DNA of 44,862 nucleotides, from NCBI GenBank assembly GCA_006226965.1, contig SBGQ01000106.1, positions 1-44,862 on the forward strand, read 5' to 3'. The translations under genes and the position numbers were made by a program. The notes beneath the pieces were generated by a model. It worked only from the letters and a program-made list of their open reading frames with translations. It did no database searches and was not told the origin of the DNA. Source of the stretch: a bacterium. Lineage in GTDB: Bacteria; Bacteroidota; Rhodothermia; Balneolales; M1805. Position 1 is the stretch's first letter; every line of letters starts with the position of its first letter. This document shows, in pieces, positions 44,809 to 44,862 of the stretch.

Positions 44809-44862
44809 TTTCTATATTCATTATATCAACTTTAGGTTAAGTAAATAAATAATAAAATTGTA

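Overview
The window is AT-rich and has no rRNA, tRNA, CRISPR array or insertion sequence that I can recognise. Several large secreted proteins end in a YPNPFNP-type type IX secretion (T9SS) sorting domain. With the PorV/PorQ-family protein, the TonB-dependent receptor carrying an N-terminal carboxypeptidase-regulatory-like domain, the TolB-amidohydrolase and a LacI regulator, this points to the Bacteroidota/Rhodothermota/Balneolota group. A marine Balneolaceae-like bacterium is my best guess. That is inference from gene families, not a database match.

Layout. 1-9.9 kb holds mixed housekeeping and accessory genes: a degenerate GIY-YIG-like protein, a membrane-anchored EEP-family phosphohydrolase, a small anchored unknown, a LacX-like aldose epimerase, a 1153-aa TolB-propeller/amidohydrolase, an unknown 236-aa protein, and an HlyD-type adaptor coupled to a MacB/LolD-type ABC ATPase with no adjacent permease. 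9.9-14.8 kb (minus strand) holds a methyl-accepting chemotaxis protein and two GH13 alpha-amylase-family enzymes. 14.8-34.2 kb (plus strand) is an alpha-glucan utilisation locus: a SurA-like lipoprotein, a TonB-dependent receptor, a 1261-aa secreted protein, a PorV/PorQ-like barrel, a 1219-aa T9SS cargo with four beta-sandwich repeats, a terminator, a LacI regulator, a T9SS-exported GH13, a hairpin, and a periplasmic GH13. A Cys-less thioredoxin-fold protein, pabC and pabB follow in overlapping or abutting reading frames. 36.8-44.8 kb holds a ChlI/MoxR-like AAA ATPase, ribosomal protein L31, an FG-GAP surface protein coupled to an MBL-fold hydrolase, a TPR protein, anmK and rnhB.

How it may work. 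The most distinctive part is a Sus-like starch system with no SusD and no SusE/F lipoproteins. T9SS-exported multidomain proteins and a locus-specific PorV-like protein appear in their place. Upstream of the big operon, a near-palindromic LacI/CRE-type site (TGTAAGCGCTTTCA, 15093-15106) fills the 17-bp spacer of a good sigma70-like promoter (TTGAAA-N17-TATTAT). The LacI gene inside the locus is the obvious candidate ligand-responsive repressor. This placement also corrects the start of the first gene to 15133.
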